From: Lentisphaeria bacterium | Lineage (GTDB): Bacteria > Verrucomicrobiota > Lentisphaeria > Victivallales > UBA1829 | Assembly: GCA_017503375.1 (NCBI GenBank) | Contig: JAFVTF010000082.1 | Span: 62,001-126,000 of the forward strand | Length of the DNA: 64,000 bases | Direction: 5' to 3' | Shown: positions 25,405-35,300 of the stretch, in pieces | How the letters are laid out: each line of letters opens with the position of its first letter | Numbering within the stretch: the stretch's first letter is position 1 | Notes under the pieces: model-generated | Told to the model about the DNA's origin: nothing | Databases searched by the model: none | What the model saw: the letters and a program-made list of their open reading frames with translations, nothing else | Translations under genes and position numbers: made by a program

Positions 25405-26772
25405 TCAAAAATCATTTAACATTTTCGTCTTTTGTGCTAACTCCATATTTTCTAAATAGCGCTTCAGCAAGAAGGCGCAAAAATAGGGAAATGTTGTAAT
25501 GGTTTCGGTTTTTCCAATGTTTGAATGTGCAAATTTTATCCCATGCTGTATTGCCGGATAATGTTCCGAAGTAATCAAATTACGCAGAGAACGGGAAACA
25601 TTGCTGCCTGCTTTGACTTCAACCGGCAGTAATTCACTGGCTGTCCGCACAAAAAAATCTTCTTCCAGAGAGCCGTCTTCACGACGGTAATAGTAAAGAT
25701 CATATCCGGATTTAGAGAGAGCTTCTGCTATAAAATTTTCATACAGAGCACCTTTATAGACACCAAGGTTTTTATTTCTTCTTAAATCCATTCCGGCTTC
25801 TTCATCCAGCATTGCGATCAGGAGTCCGGTATCAGCAACATAGAGTTTGTATTTCGATTCATCATAATTCCCTTTTAACGGTAATTCAGGGAAATTCAAA
25901 CAATAACAAATAGAAATGACTCCGGCATCCAGCAGCCATTCCACACAACCGAAATACTCTCTTGATCTTGCTCCTTTTCCAACCTTTGTAAGCTGAAATT
26001 TTTTATTTTCTTTTGCCAGCTGCGGTGCGATATGGTTAAAAACAGCTTGTATTCTGGTTTGATCCAATCCTTCTGCATATTTCCGTATATCTTCCTGGTA
26101 ATCCAGCAAAAGCTGCTGTTGAATCTGCAATGTCCTTTCAAAAGTTTTATTCTGGACAAAATCTTTTATGACGGCCGGCATTCCGCCAACTAAAATATAA
26201 TCCATAAACAGCGAGGAATATTTTACCATTTCTGCGTTAGAAAACGGCTGAATATTTTTCATATGGGAAAGCATGTCATTTGTAATATCATCAGAATAAC
26301 CGACCGCCCACAGGAATTCTTCAAAATCAAAAGAACGCATGTCATAATCTGTTTTATAGCCCACACTGTAAGAAGAAACTTTTTTATAATGGATCCCCAA
26401 TAATGAACCGCTGCAAATAACATCATATTTTTCATCTTGTTTAAAGAATTTCAATGATGTTGCAATTTCGGGAAAGTCTTGAATTTCATCGAAGAAAATC
26501 AATGTTTTTCCAGGAACAAACTGAAAGCCAGGATTGATCCGGGAGAGCAGTTTGATGATCTTCTCCGGATGGAAACCCTCTTCCACGATTGCTTTATATT
26601 GGGGCAGTTCCACAAAGTTTATTTCGACGACATTTTCATAGTTTAAGTTTGCAAAATGCCGGATCGCTTCTGTTTTTCCAACCTGTCTGGCACCACGGAT
26701 AACTAACGGTAAGCGATTTATGTCCTTATGCCATTTTTCTAAAAAAACATCTATTTTACGTCTGAAATACAT
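25405..26772 (-). CDS. AAA family ATPase with C-terminal DUF4143
   Basis: 455 residues from the ATG at 26772, chosen because GGAG lies 6 nt upstream; an ATG four codons earlier has no good site. Walker A is VIRGARQVGKTEAI near residue 26, Walker B is TLIFFDEIQDFPE, and the sensor region CSGSLLG follows. The C-terminal DUF4143 part contains YVADTGLLIAMLD and the restriction-nuclease-like fold motif LYENFIAEAL..YYYRREDGSLEEDFFV..LLPVEVKAGSN, where E-x-K may form a nuclease-like site. This family is common, often multicopy, and its cellular role is unresolved. The gene has AT-rich codon use unlike its neighbours and is enclosed by inverted repeats, both hints of transfer. Confidence 0.92.
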   Translation of the reverse strand: MYFRRKIDVFLEKWHKDINRLPLVIRGARQVGKTEAIRHFANLNYENVVEINFVELPQYKAIVEEGFHPEKIIKLLSRINPGFQFVPGKTLIFFDEIQDFPEIATSLKFFKQDEKYDVICSGSLLGIHYKKVSSYSVGYKTDYDMRSFDFEEFLWAVGYSDDITNDMLSHMKNIQPFSNAEMVKYSSLFMDYILVGGMPAVIKDFVQNKTFERTLQIQQQLLLDYQEDIRKYAEGLDQTRIQAVFNHIAPQLAKENKKFQLTKVGKGARSREYFGCVEWLLDAGVISICYCLNFPELPLKGNYDESKYKLYVADTGLLIAMLDEEAGMDLRRNKNLGVYKGALYENFIAEALSKSGYDLYYYRREDGSLEEDFFVRTASELLPVEVKAGSNVSRSLRNLITSEHYPAIQHGIKFAHSNIGKTETITTFPYFCAFLLKRYLENMELAQKTKMLNDF

Positions 26773-26839
26773 CTTGATCTCCATTCTCTATACCATCGTT
26801 GAATAATATAATTTTATAAAAGGTGTTTTCAAGTTCAAA

Positions 26840-26935
26840 ATCACAAAATTCGGAGTTTTTTCTTTCGTTTTATCACAAAATTCGGAGTTTTTTCTTTCGT
26901 TTTATCACAAAATTCGGAGTTTTTTCTTTCGTTTT
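26840..26935 (-). repeat. Three perfect tandem 32-bp repeats in the ATPase leader
   Basis: Units 26840-26871, 26872-26903 and 26904-26935 are identical, each containing ACAAAATTCGGAG followed by a T-rich tract. They have no spacers, so this is not a CRISPR array. They lie 68 bp before the ATPase start and 10 bp from the right inverted end, and could be binding sites for the ATPase, a control protein or a transposase. The rest of the 317-bp gap 26773-27089 holds the right end (to 26968) and the GH78 promoter. Confidence 0.95.
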
Positions 26936-27028
26936 AAGACTCTTGCCAACCCATATGGGGAACCGAGCCTATCTTTATTATCTGCATATTACGGCAGACA
27001 CGAAAAAGAAAACTTTTTTTTCTTCCGC

Positions 27029-27057
27029 TTGACACGCGGGAACAACCGTGTTATATT
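27029..27057 (+). promoter_or_regulatory. Promoter of the alpha-L-rhamnosidase gene
   Basis: TTGACA (27029-27034), 17 bp, TATATT (27052-27057): a near-consensus sigma70 promoter 32 bp before the start codon. Confidence 0.8.
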
Positions 27058-27089
27058 AGCCGGAAATTTTAAAAGAAGGATGATCTGTC

Positions 27090-29300
27090 ATGAAAAAAAC
27101 ACCCGGGACTGCTGCAAAACATACTTTCTCCGGATATTGGATCAGCATTGGAAAAACAATGATGGTTCCCACTCCAAACACTGGAAATGCACCCGTTTTC
27201 CGGAAAGTCTTCACCGTAAACGAAACAGTTGAATCTGCTAAAGTCTTCCTCTGCGGTCTCGGTTGGCATGAACTTTATATCAACGGAACAAAGGCGGATG
27301 ACAGCGAGCTTGTTCCCGCAGTTTCCCGGTTTGAAGTCCGGGCAAATTATATTGTCTATGATGTCAGACATCTTTTGAAGCCGGGCAGAAACTGTATCGC
27401 CGTGATTCTGGGAAATGGATGGTACAACTGCCAATCCACGCAGAAATTCAGTTTTGACAAGGCTCCGTGGCGGGATTACCCGAAATTGATCTGTGATGTC
27501 GTTGTCAATGAAAAAACAGCTGCCGTTTCCGATGAAAGCTGGAAATTCACAGATTCTCCCATTACTTATGATGCATTGCGCAGCGGAGAACAGTATGATG
27601 CCCGCGCTGAAGTTCCCGGATTTGCTGATGCTGAAACAGATGATTCCGCATGGAAATCTGCAAAAAGATGTTTTCCGCCGGGCGGCGATATTGAAGAAGA
27701 GATCATCGAACCTTGCCGGATCATGCAAAGAATCAAGCCGGTCGGTGTTACAAAACTGTTTCCGCATGTGGCAATCTATGATTTCGGCGTGTGTCTCACC
27801 GGATGGTGCGAAATCACCGTCACCGGAAAAGCCGGAGATATCGTTACCATTGATTATTCAGAAAAAATCCGGGCAAACGGCGATATCGACAATGCGGAAA
27901 ACGGAATGTACATCACAGAAACTCCGTTCCAGCATGACAGTTATACGCTCAAGGGCGATGGAACTGAAGTCTGGCATCCGCGGTTCACTTATCACGGGTT
28001 CCGTTATGCAAAGGTTGTTTCACGCGGAGTAACTGTCAACGCAATCGAAGCGCATTTTGTTCATACATCATTCCCGGAAGCCGGCTCATTTCAGACGGAC
28101 AGTCCTTATCTGAACAAACTTCATGAAAATATCATCAGAAGCTACCTTGCGAATTACACCGGAATTCCCACAGATTGTCCGCACCGGGAAAAAAACGGCT
28201 GGACAGGTGATGCTCACCTTGGATGTCTCGTTGGAATGTGGAATTTTGATCCGGAACGGGCGTATCATCATTTCCTGAGAATCCTGACGGATTGTCAGCG
28301 GAAAAACGGACAGCTGCCGTGCATTGCGCCCACGGGAGGAACTTACGGATTCAATTGGGGGGCAGGTCCCGTTTTTGACTTCATGCTCTTTGAAGGAGTC
28401 TGGCAGCTCTGGAGATTTTACGGAAATACAGATGTGATCGAAGAGTTTTATGACAATATGGTCCGATATCTCGATTTCTGTCTTTCCATGGAAACAGATC
28501 ACCTTGTCAGTTTCGGATTGACGGACTGGGCGCATCCGGTTGATGTTTATGCCATCCCCCTGAATGTCACCTCCACCAGTTTCTATTACAACTGTCTGCA
28601 ATATATGATCAAGTTTGCAGAAGTCACCGGGCGCGCCGATGATGCTGCAGAATATCAGAAACGCGCAGACCGGGTGAAACTTGCGTTCCGGAAAGCCTTC
28701 TGCCGTCCGGATGGCAGCTGCAGTGAAAATTCCATGACTGAACTGGCATGTGCCCTTTATTACAAATTCACAGATACACCGGAAAAAACGGCGGAACTGC
28801 TTGTTCAGAAATGCCGGGAATCCGGACACCGGGCGATTTTCGGGATCGCCGGAGCGAAACTCGTTCCCAGAGTGTTGTCCGATCACGGTTATGTGGAAGA
28901 TGCATATAAAATCGTCACTCAGGAGGAGTTTCCCGGCTGGGGTTATTCCATCAAACAGGGTGCAACCACCCTTTGGGAACAGTGGAACGGAATCAATTCC
29001 CATTGTCATATCATGTACGGCAGCATAGATGCCTGGATGTATGAATATCTGGCAGGAATCAATATTGAAGAACCGGCATTCAAAGTGATACGGTTTGCCC
29101 CCTGCTTTGTCAAAGGATTGAATCACGTCGAAGCATCCCGCAAGCTCAGCAATGGAACCGTTTTGGCAAAATGGACCCGCTCCGGAAATGAAATCGTATT
29201 TGAATGTCAAATCCCCGAAGGTTCCACGGCGATCCTTGAATGGAATGGAACAACGGAAGCCGGACTGACAGGTTTCCAGAAGCGGATTATCAAAGAGTAA
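27090..29300 (+). CDS. GH78 alpha-L-rhamnosidase
   Basis: 736 residues, no signal peptide, so probably intracellular and acting on imported oligosaccharides. The N-terminal beta domain has APVFRKVFTV, LGWHELYINGTKAD and GRNCIAVILGNGWYN, typical of bacterial GH78. The (alpha/alpha)6 catalytic domain begins near residue 340; PTDCPHREKNGWTGDAH (about 360-376) is the family block carrying the general-acid glutamate region, and TTLWEQWNG with SHCHIMYGSIDAWMYEYLAGI near the end supplies the second acidic residue and the barrel close. The enzyme releases terminal alpha-L-rhamnose from pectin-like or other rhamnosides by inversion. It converges with the AraC regulator gene (4 bp between stops) and belongs with rhaA beyond it. 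Confidence 0.93.
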   Translation: MKKTPGTAAKHTFSGYWISIGKTMMVPTPNTGNAPVFRKVFTVNETVESAKVFLCGLGWHELYINGTKADDSELVPAVSRFEVRANYIVYDVRHLLKPGRNCIAVILGNGWYNCQSTQKFSFDKAPWRDYPKLICDVVVNEKTAAVSDESWKFTDSPITYDALRSGEQYDARAEVPGFADAETDDSAWKSAKRCFPPGGDIEEEIIEPCRIMQRIKPVGVTKLFPHVAIYDFGVCLTGWCEITVTGKAGDIVTIDYSEKIRANGDIDNAENGMYITETPFQHDSYTLKGDGTEVWHPRFTYHGFRYAKVVSRGVTVNAIEAHFVHTSFPEAGSFQTDSPYLNKLHENIIRSYLANYTGIPTDCPHREKNGWTGDAHLGCLVGMWNFDPERAYHHFLRILTDCQRKNGQLPCIAPTGGTYGFNWGAGPVFDFMLFEGVWQLWRFYGNTDVIEEFYDNMVRYLDFCLSMETDHLVSFGLTDWAHPVDVYAIPLNVTSTSFYYNCLQYMIKFAEVTGRADDAAEYQKRADRVKLAFRKAFCRPDGSCSENSMTELACALYYKFTDTPEKTAELLVQKCRESGHRAIFGIAGAKLVPRVLSDHGYVEDAYKIVTQEEFPGWGYSIKQGATTLWEQWNGINSHCHIMYGSIDAWMYEYLAGINIEEPAFKVIRFAPCFVKGLNHVEASRKLSNGTVLAKWTRSGNEIVFECQIPEGSTAILEWNGTTEAGLTGFQKRIIKE

Positions 29301-29304
29301 AACG

Positions 29305-30168
29305 TTACTTTACTCTGTAATCCTGTGGCGATTTGTGATAAATCAGACGGAACATTCTGCAAAAGTAACTGGTGTTATTGAACCCGCACATCTGGGAGAT
29401 TTCTTTCACGGAATAGGTTGTACTCACCAGTAATTTTGCCGCGATCCCGAGCCGGAAATTCCGGATATATTCAATGGGGCCCACCCCGAAGGCTTTCCGG
29501 AAATGCCGCCGCAAGGTGCTTTCCGACATGGCAGTCAGCTTGATCAATTCCGGAATCCCGATCTCAGATGTATAATTTTCATTCAAATAACTGATGATCC
29601 GGGAAATATCCAGAGGTTTGACGGGGGCAGAAAATGCTTTTTGTGTCATTGCAATATCGCATAATCTGGAAATGATCGTCATAAACAATCCGTATTTGAT
29701 TCCGATTTTCCCCGGAAGATCCTGATTCTGGAGACGGATAAAAAGATGCAGCAGGTTTGTCAGATCATTCATATCTTCTGTTCCCGGATGCAATCGCGGA
29801 TAAAAACCGACAGATTTCCAGTAATCCCGGTCACCGGAAAACAGTTTTTTGTATTGGGGATGAGTATAGAGTTCCAGCAGTGGCACAGGGAGCTGGTCCG
29901 CTACAAACAACAGATTGATGATCAGCAAACCATTTGTTTTCTGGTATCCGTGGATTCCTCCCGGCGGAATGACCCAGATATCTCCGGCGGAAGTCGGTTC
30001 CCAGCCGTACGGTTCCGAATAATGCAATGCTTCACCTTCCAGAATAAAAGTAACCTCGCTGAACTCCTGCTGATGAGGCGGCATATCCCGCTGTTTATTG
30101 AACATACAGCGCAGCGGAAACTGTTTATCCTTGGAAAACAATGATTTATTGGTCAGGATCAATTCCAT
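29305..30168 (-). CDS. AraC family regulator with cupin sensor domain, likely of rhamnose genes
   Basis: 287 residues. Residues ~20-160 look like a cupin sensor (PPHQQEFSEVTFILEGEA, GDIWVIPPGGIHGYQ). The C-terminal pair of helix-turn-helix motifs is plain: IPELIKLTAMSESTLRRHFRKAFG and YSVKEISQMCGFNNTSYFCRMF (given here as blocks ISELxxxSxSTLRRHF-type and VKEIxxxCGFxxxSYF-type), ending KSPQDYRVK. It sits between GH78 and rhaA and is divergent from rhaA; paired direct repeats are found in the shared region. Most likely it activates rhaA and perhaps GH78 in response to rhamnose. The ligand is inferred from neighbours. Confidence 0.87.
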   Translation of the reverse strand: MELILTNKSLFSKDKQFPLRCMFNKQRDMPPHQQEFSEVTFILEGEALHYSEPYGWEPTSAGDIWVIPPGGIHGYQKTNGLLIINLLFVADQLPVPLLELYTHPQYKKLFSGDRDYWKSVGFYPRLHPGTEDMNDLTNLLHLFIRLQNQDLPGKIGIKYGLFMTIISRLCDIAMTQKAFSAPVKPLDISRIISYLNENYTSEIGIPELIKLTAMSESTLRRHFRKAFGVGPIEYIRNFRLGIAAKLLVSTTYSVKEISQMCGFNNTSYFCRMFRLIYHKSPQDYRVK

Positions 30169-30236
30169 AAAAAAACTCCTGTTCTACATTCTTTTTTTTT
30201 ACAGTATCACTGATTTTTTTAAATGCAAATCCCTTT

Positions 30237-30272
30237 TGACTTTTTTGTTTTATAAATGACTGTTTTGTGATA
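30237..30272 (+). promoter_or_regulatory. Candidate AraC-type operator: direct repeats beside the rhaA -35 box
   Basis: TGACTTTTTTGTTTTA (30237-30252) and TGACTGTTTTGTGATA (30257-30272) agree at 13 of 16 positions with a 20-bp period, about two helical turns, and end directly at the rhaA -35 box. This is the normal arrangement for activation by an AraC-family dimer. Confidence 0.55.
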
Positions 30273-30301
30273 TTGTCAAATGATGCCTTTTTTGCTATAT
30301 T
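30273..30301 (+). promoter_or_regulatory. rhaA promoter
   Basis: TTGTCA (30273-30278), 17 bp, TATATT (30296-30301), about 40 bp before the rhaA start. Confidence 0.65.
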
Positions 30302-30342
30302 ATCCAAAAAAGAAGCAATTATAAATGAAGGGCAGTATTATC

Positions 30343-31602
30343 ATGAATCGTACAGAACGGGCATTTGAAATCGCATGTGAAGTTTACCGGGAACACAATG
30401 TGGATCCGGTGAAAGCTGTTGAAACTTTAAAAACAATCCCTGTATCCATCCACGCCTGGCAGGGCGATGATGTGGTCGGTTTTGAACAGTTTGACTCTGC
30501 CCTGACCGGAGGTTGTCAAGTCACCGGAAATTATCCCGGCAGAGCAAGAAATTCTGAAGAACTCCGGAAAGATCTAGATGCGGCTCTGCGCCTGATTCCC
30601 GGAAAGAAAAAAATCTGTCTGCAGGGACATCAGGTTGACCGGATGTTCCCCGGCGTGGATCGTGATGCGTTTACCATTGACAACTTTTCCGGCTGGCTGG
30701 ATTGGGCAAAACAGAATCAGCTGGGAATGGATATCGCTCCGGCTTTCTATTCCCATCCGAAACTGGATCATGGTTTTTCCCTTTCCCATCCTGATGCGGG
30801 AATCCGGAAATTCTGGATCGATCATGCCGTTGCCTGCCGTCATATCGGGGCTGAATTCGGAAGAACACTGGGAACGCCTGCTGTCTGCAATGTCTGGGTT
30901 CCGGATGGATTCAAGGATATTCCTGCGGACCGTTTTGCTCCGCGGAAACGTTTGACAGAATCGCTGGATACTGTTTTTGCAGAAAAAATTGATGAATCAG
31001 TTCTGCTGGATGCGGTGGAATCGAAACTTTTCGGTATCGGCGTGGAATCCTGTACCATCGGTTCAAATGATTTTTACCTGATGTATGCCGCAAAAAACAA
31101 TAAGCTCATCTGTTTTGACTCCGGACATTTCCATCCGACAGAATCCATAGCTGACAAACTCAGTGCAGTAATTGCCCAGCAGGGACGGATTCTGCTTCAT
31201 GTAAGCCGCGGAGTCCGCTGGGACAGCGATCACGTGATCCTGCTCAATGATGAACTGCTTTCCATTGCCCGGGAAGCGACGGTTTACGGTTATCTTGATA
31301 AAATCCACTTCTGTCTGGATTACTTCGACGCCAGTATCAACCGTCTGGCTGCATGGGTCATCGGTTCCCGGAACATGCAGAAAGCACTTCTGATTGCGCT
31401 TCTGGAACCCAAAGGCCTTGCCTGTGCGGAAGAAAATGCCTGGGATTTCTCCGGAAGACTTGCCCGTCTGGAAGAGTTTAAAACCCTTCCCTGGGGAAGT
31501 ATCTGGAACTACTATTGCGAACAGTCCGGCATGCCGGATGATTATCATTTCATGAACGAGATCCGCAGCTATGAAAAGGCGGAACTTCTGAAACGCGGAT
31601 AA
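30343..31602 (+). CDS. rhaA: L-rhamnose isomerase
   Basis: 419 residues from ATG 30343, close to the normal length of about 420; an ATG at 30325 would add six residues. RhaA converts L-rhamnose to L-rhamnulose with two divalent metal ions. Recognisable blocks: PVSIHAWQGDDVVGFE, SGGCQxTGNYPGRA-type segment near residue 60, GVESCTIGSNDFY, LICFDSGHFHPTES (metal ligands Asp and His) and LLHVSRGVRWDSDHV (Asp ligand), then YGYLDKIHFCLDYFDASINR. No rhaB kinase or rhaD aldolase is in the window. It heads a transcript with a pseudopilin 23 nt downstream and a secreted barrel protein. Confidence 0.95.
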   Translation: MNRTERAFEIACEVYREHNVDPVKAVETLKTIPVSIHAWQGDDVVGFEQFDSALTGGCQVTGNYPGRARNSEELRKDLDAALRLIPGKKKICLQGHQVDRMFPGVDRDAFTIDNFSGWLDWAKQNQLGMDIAPAFYSHPKLDHGFSLSHPDAGIRKFWIDHAVACRHIGAEFGRTLGTPAVCNVWVPDGFKDIPADRFAPRKRLTESLDTVFAEKIDESVLLDAVESKLFGIGVESCTIGSNDFYLMYAAKNNKLICFDSGHFHPTESIADKLSAVIAQQGRILLHVSRGVRWDSDHVILLNDELLSIAREATVYGYLDKIHFCLDYFDASINRLAAWVIGSRNMQKALLIALLEPKGLACAEENAWDFSGRLARLEEFKTLPWGSIWNYYCEQSGMPDDYHFMNEIRSYEKAELLKRG

Positions 31603-31625
31603 CAAATACAAAACAAGGAACTTGA

Positions 31626-32315
31626 ATGAAAAAACATTTTACTCTTATTGAATTGCTGGTTGTGATCGCAATCATTGCAATTCTTGCCGGAATGCTTCTG
31701 CCCGCATTGAATAATGCCAGAAAATCTGCAAAAACCTCTCAATGCACCAACAATATAAAGCAGCTCATGCTTTATCTGAATCATTATTCCGATGATAATG
31801 ACGGATTTATGTCATGTTCTATCATTAAGGATGGTTATTACGACAGCAATGAGATCACACCCGACTGGATGACTGCGGTTTATTCCTATAATCAAAACAG
31901 AATCAAAAAGCAGCAGACAAACAATATCTTCAGCTGTCCTTCCAATAAACAGGATAATTCCATCGGATTCCGGGGATACAGTTACAGCTATGCCGTGAAT
32001 GTCAGCAGTTTTATCTATGTTGACAGTGCAGCAAAGAAAACCACGAGGAACAAACGGATAACGATCAGGCAGCCCTCTGCATATATTTCCATTATGGATT
32101 ATGTTAACGAAATGTTAATAAATCCCGGGCTGACAGATCCCTATTATGACGGTTACGGTACGGCAGATCTTCCGTTGACGGAGGTGCTTGCACGACATAA
32201 TATGAAAGCTGTTACAGGTCATGCTGACGGCCATGTGGGAAATCTCCGTCTTCCTGCAAGAAAATGCTCATCTGATCTTTTTGTATGGTTCAGAACCGGT
32301 GTCAGATACTATTAA
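31626..32315 (+). CDS. Pseudopilin-like protein with type IV prepilin N-terminus
   Basis: 229 residues. MKKH precedes [18 protein letters not shown], with Glu at mature position 5 and a cleavage site before Phe. The body has [24 protein letters not shown], a CPSN motif and the C-terminal [10 protein letters not shown] block. The region after the stem helix starts very like that of the protein at 17486 (NCLSNMKQ versus QCTNNIKQ), while the middle parts differ. It lies 23 nt after rhaA and 14 nt before the start of a 1161-residue secreted protein, so enzyme and pseudopilin share a transcript. Likely role: pseudopilin for export or surface display; inferred. Confidence 0.85.
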   Translation: MKKHFTLIELLVVIAIIAILAGMLLPALNNARKSAKTSQCTNNIKQLMLYLNHYSDDNDGFMSCSIIKDGYYDSNEITPDWMTAVYSYNQNRIKKQQTNNIFSCPSNKQDNSIGFRGYSYSYAVNVSSFIYVDSAAKKTTRNKRITIRQPSAYISIMDYVNEMLINPGLTDPYYDGYGTADLPLTEVLARHNMKAVTGHADGHVGNLRLPARKCSSDLFVWFRTGVRYY

Positions 32316-32329
32316 TGCGAGGTGTGAAA

Positions 32330-35300
32330 ATGAAAATGTTGTATCTGGCTGTTTTAAGCTTGTTTACTCTTGCAGTTTCTGCTCAAACAGGCAATATCAA
32401 AACAATTCAGGCGGACGTATTTCCCATGACGGAATTTCCTGCGGCATACGGTTACAGAGTTCTCACAAAGGGAAATGACTCTGCTCCGAAATCCTGGGGA
32501 TTGACTGTCACAAGAGCAAGTTTTTCCGGGAAACCGATGATCACTTACCGGAATCAGAAAGGAAAATTCTTTTCCGTTCAAAAAGAGTTGACTCCGTTCC
32601 AGCTCAACCGGATCACGGTCTGCTTTGACAATGGAAAAGCAACCATGTATCTGAACGGCGAAGTGATCGGAGAAAGTACAACCACGATTCCGCCGGAAGA
32701 GAATAACTATGCTCTGAAAGTCGGAGCTTATACAAACGGAGCGTTCAAGTTCCCCGGAAAAGTTACCAATGTTCTGGTCCTTGACAAAGTTGTCGTTCCC
32801 GCAAAGATCAAACCGGAAGAAACTGTTACAAAACATTTTTCCTTCCTTTCCACAGATGTCAAAAAACCGATTCCGTTCAAAGTTGTCAATGGCAATTGGA
32901 AAAAGAGTGCATGGGGCTTCGGGGAATTCTCCGATAATCCTGATATGAAAGCTTTTGCAGTACTCGATCAGGTTTTCCCGGAAAGTTTCATCTTGACAGC
33001 CAGAGTCGGAACTCTTGACAACGCCGGAAATATCAGTCTGGAATTCTGCCGTCAGGATGACAAAAACGGATATAAAATGCTTCTTCAGGCGAACAGCGTT
33101 CAGCGTGCGGTTTATCTCTATAAGAAAGTCAATGGAGTTGAAACACTTCTGAATAAAGTGACTTCTGATAAAGTAAAGATCCCGCATACAGGAAACCGTT
33201 TCAATCCCCTCACAATTTCCATTGGAAGACATGAAGGCATGATTCATGTCCGTTTCAACGGAGTTGAGATTTTGAATGCTTTTGACACTACCTTCAAAAA
33301 GGGTTCTGTCGGTCTCGGAGTTCATGAAAGACGCGCCAAGTTCCGGGAAGTAACTGTTACATCCTATTCCGGATATTGCGTTGATAATAAGCCCGTTGCA
33401 AAACCGGATCAGGAATTGATTCTGAATACAAAATCAATGAGAACCGTTTTTTTCCGTGATGAAAAAATCGTTCTGAACACGGAATTCATCAACCGGGAAT
33501 CCAAAGAGTTTCCGGCAGAAGCAGTTACTTTTTCTTTCGATGGAAAGAAACAGAGCTGGAATCCGGGAAAAATCCCTGCACTGAGTTCCCGCAGCCATGA
33601 ATTTATCTTCGATGGAAAAGAACTGTGTGACGGAGAATATACTGTCAGTGTGAAGAGCGGAAAACAGACTTCTGATTTCAAGATCACGCTCGTTACCCGT
33701 CCGCCGGAAGACCTTTATACCTTTTACAACTGGTCCGATGGAAAACTGGATCAGATGAATGCCAATCATTTTAACGGCATAACTTTGTCCATTTATCCGA
33801 AAGATGATCTTCAGGAATTGAAACAGGCGTTGGCAAAAAGAAATGACTATGCCATGAAACATCAGATGGCGTTGGGTGTTCACATCCCCATGCTTTCCCA
33901 GGTTCCCGCCGGCGGAAAAGATATGACCATTGTCAGAAAAGACGGGTCAAGAGGAAGACTGAACGGCAGAAATGAAAAAGCACAGGCGTATTTGAAAAAA
34001 CGTGTTGCGGAAATCATGGAATTTCTCAAAGATTATCCGGCAATCAACCGGATTCTGCTGGATTCGGAAATCGAAAATTTCATCGAACTCAGTTACGGCA
34101 AAGATGATATTGCCCGTGCAAAAAAAGAACTCGGATTCGATCCGCCTATGGCTGATACTTCCGATGTGGAACTGGATGGTACAAAAGGAAGACGTGTTTC
34201 TCTTCCCGCAAGCGTGAAAAAGAAAACACCGGCAGTTTTTCCGGTCAATGATAAAAATTACCGTTTCATGCTCTGGTACTGGGAACGTGGCGCAGGGGAT
34301 AATCTCGTCCGTGCAATGATCGCTCCCATTATCAGAAAATTCCGTCCGGATATCAAAATCCATCATGATCCCTACCGCGACGTTCCTCTCTCTTCCCGTA
34401 TGAAAGGCATGGATTTTCCGGGAACATGGTACTATATTCATCCGGACGCCGGAGAAACCTTCATGTCAGTGGAATCACAGCTTTCCTGCTGCCGTGCGGG
34501 AAATATGCCGGAACGGTTCCAGCTTGATCCCAGTCTCTGGCTTTACAGTCAGCGGATCGGACCTGCCAGAGATATCTGGGCAGGGGTTCAGCCCGCAAAT
34601 CTTTATCTGACAGCTCTGCATCTCGGATTTGCCGCAAAACCGGAAATGATTCAGATTTTCAGCCTCAATTACCTGATGCCGGATTCCAAACCGCAATTCC
34701 GGGAAAAACATATCAGAGCCGAAATCAGCAATTTTGCAAAAAATTTTGTCAGACCTCTCTGGAGTGCAACCCGGAAACTCGACCGTGAACAGCCGAAAAC
34801 CGCATTGATCCTTTCTTTCGGTTCCCAGATTTTCAGTTCTTCCCATTGGGGCGGTTACGGCTGTTCCGATGCCAATACGATCCTGAATCTCTTCTGGAAG
34901 GCAAATATTCCAACAGCGATCATCACGGAAGAAAATATCCGTCAGGGCGAACTTGCCAAATACGATCAGCTGCTCCTTTACCGTACCTCTCATCTCCCTC
35001 AGGATGTATTTGATAAGATAAAAGATTATGCGGCAAAAGGCGGAAACGTTCTGACTGAACCGGATTCCCCCTGGGCAAAGCTGATCCCAAGTACAATCAA
35101 GTTCCCGATCAAGACAGAAAAAATGACTAATTCAACCTATTATCACGTGACCCGCAAGGGTGGATATACTTCTGATATCGTTTATGCGGAACAGCAGAAA
35201 TACGCAAAAGAGCTGAGGAAATTCCGGAAAGACGGTGTCTCTTTCGCAGATTCAAACTCTACTGAACTGTACATCAGAACGCTTCAGAAAGATAACTGCA

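Larger units (their letters stand above)
25357..26968. mobile_element. ATPase-carrying unit bounded by family A-type inverted repeats
   Basis: The left end GCTCTGTTCCCAATACGGG (25357 on) and the reverse complement of the right end (GCTCGGTTCCCCATATGGG, ending at 26968) agree at 20 of 24 positions and belong to the same terminal repeat family as the short elements at 11279, 14481 and 51688. The unit contains only the AAA/DUF4143 ATPase gene and its leader with three tandem 32-bp repeats. No transposase is present. It separates the phosphoesterase/LamG operon from the rhamnose genes. Whether it moves is unproven; the shared ends are directly visible. Confidence 0.6.

Noticed and set aside
26840-26935. 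Possible CRISPR array
   Set aside because: Three units are directly adjacent with no spacers and there are no cas genes.
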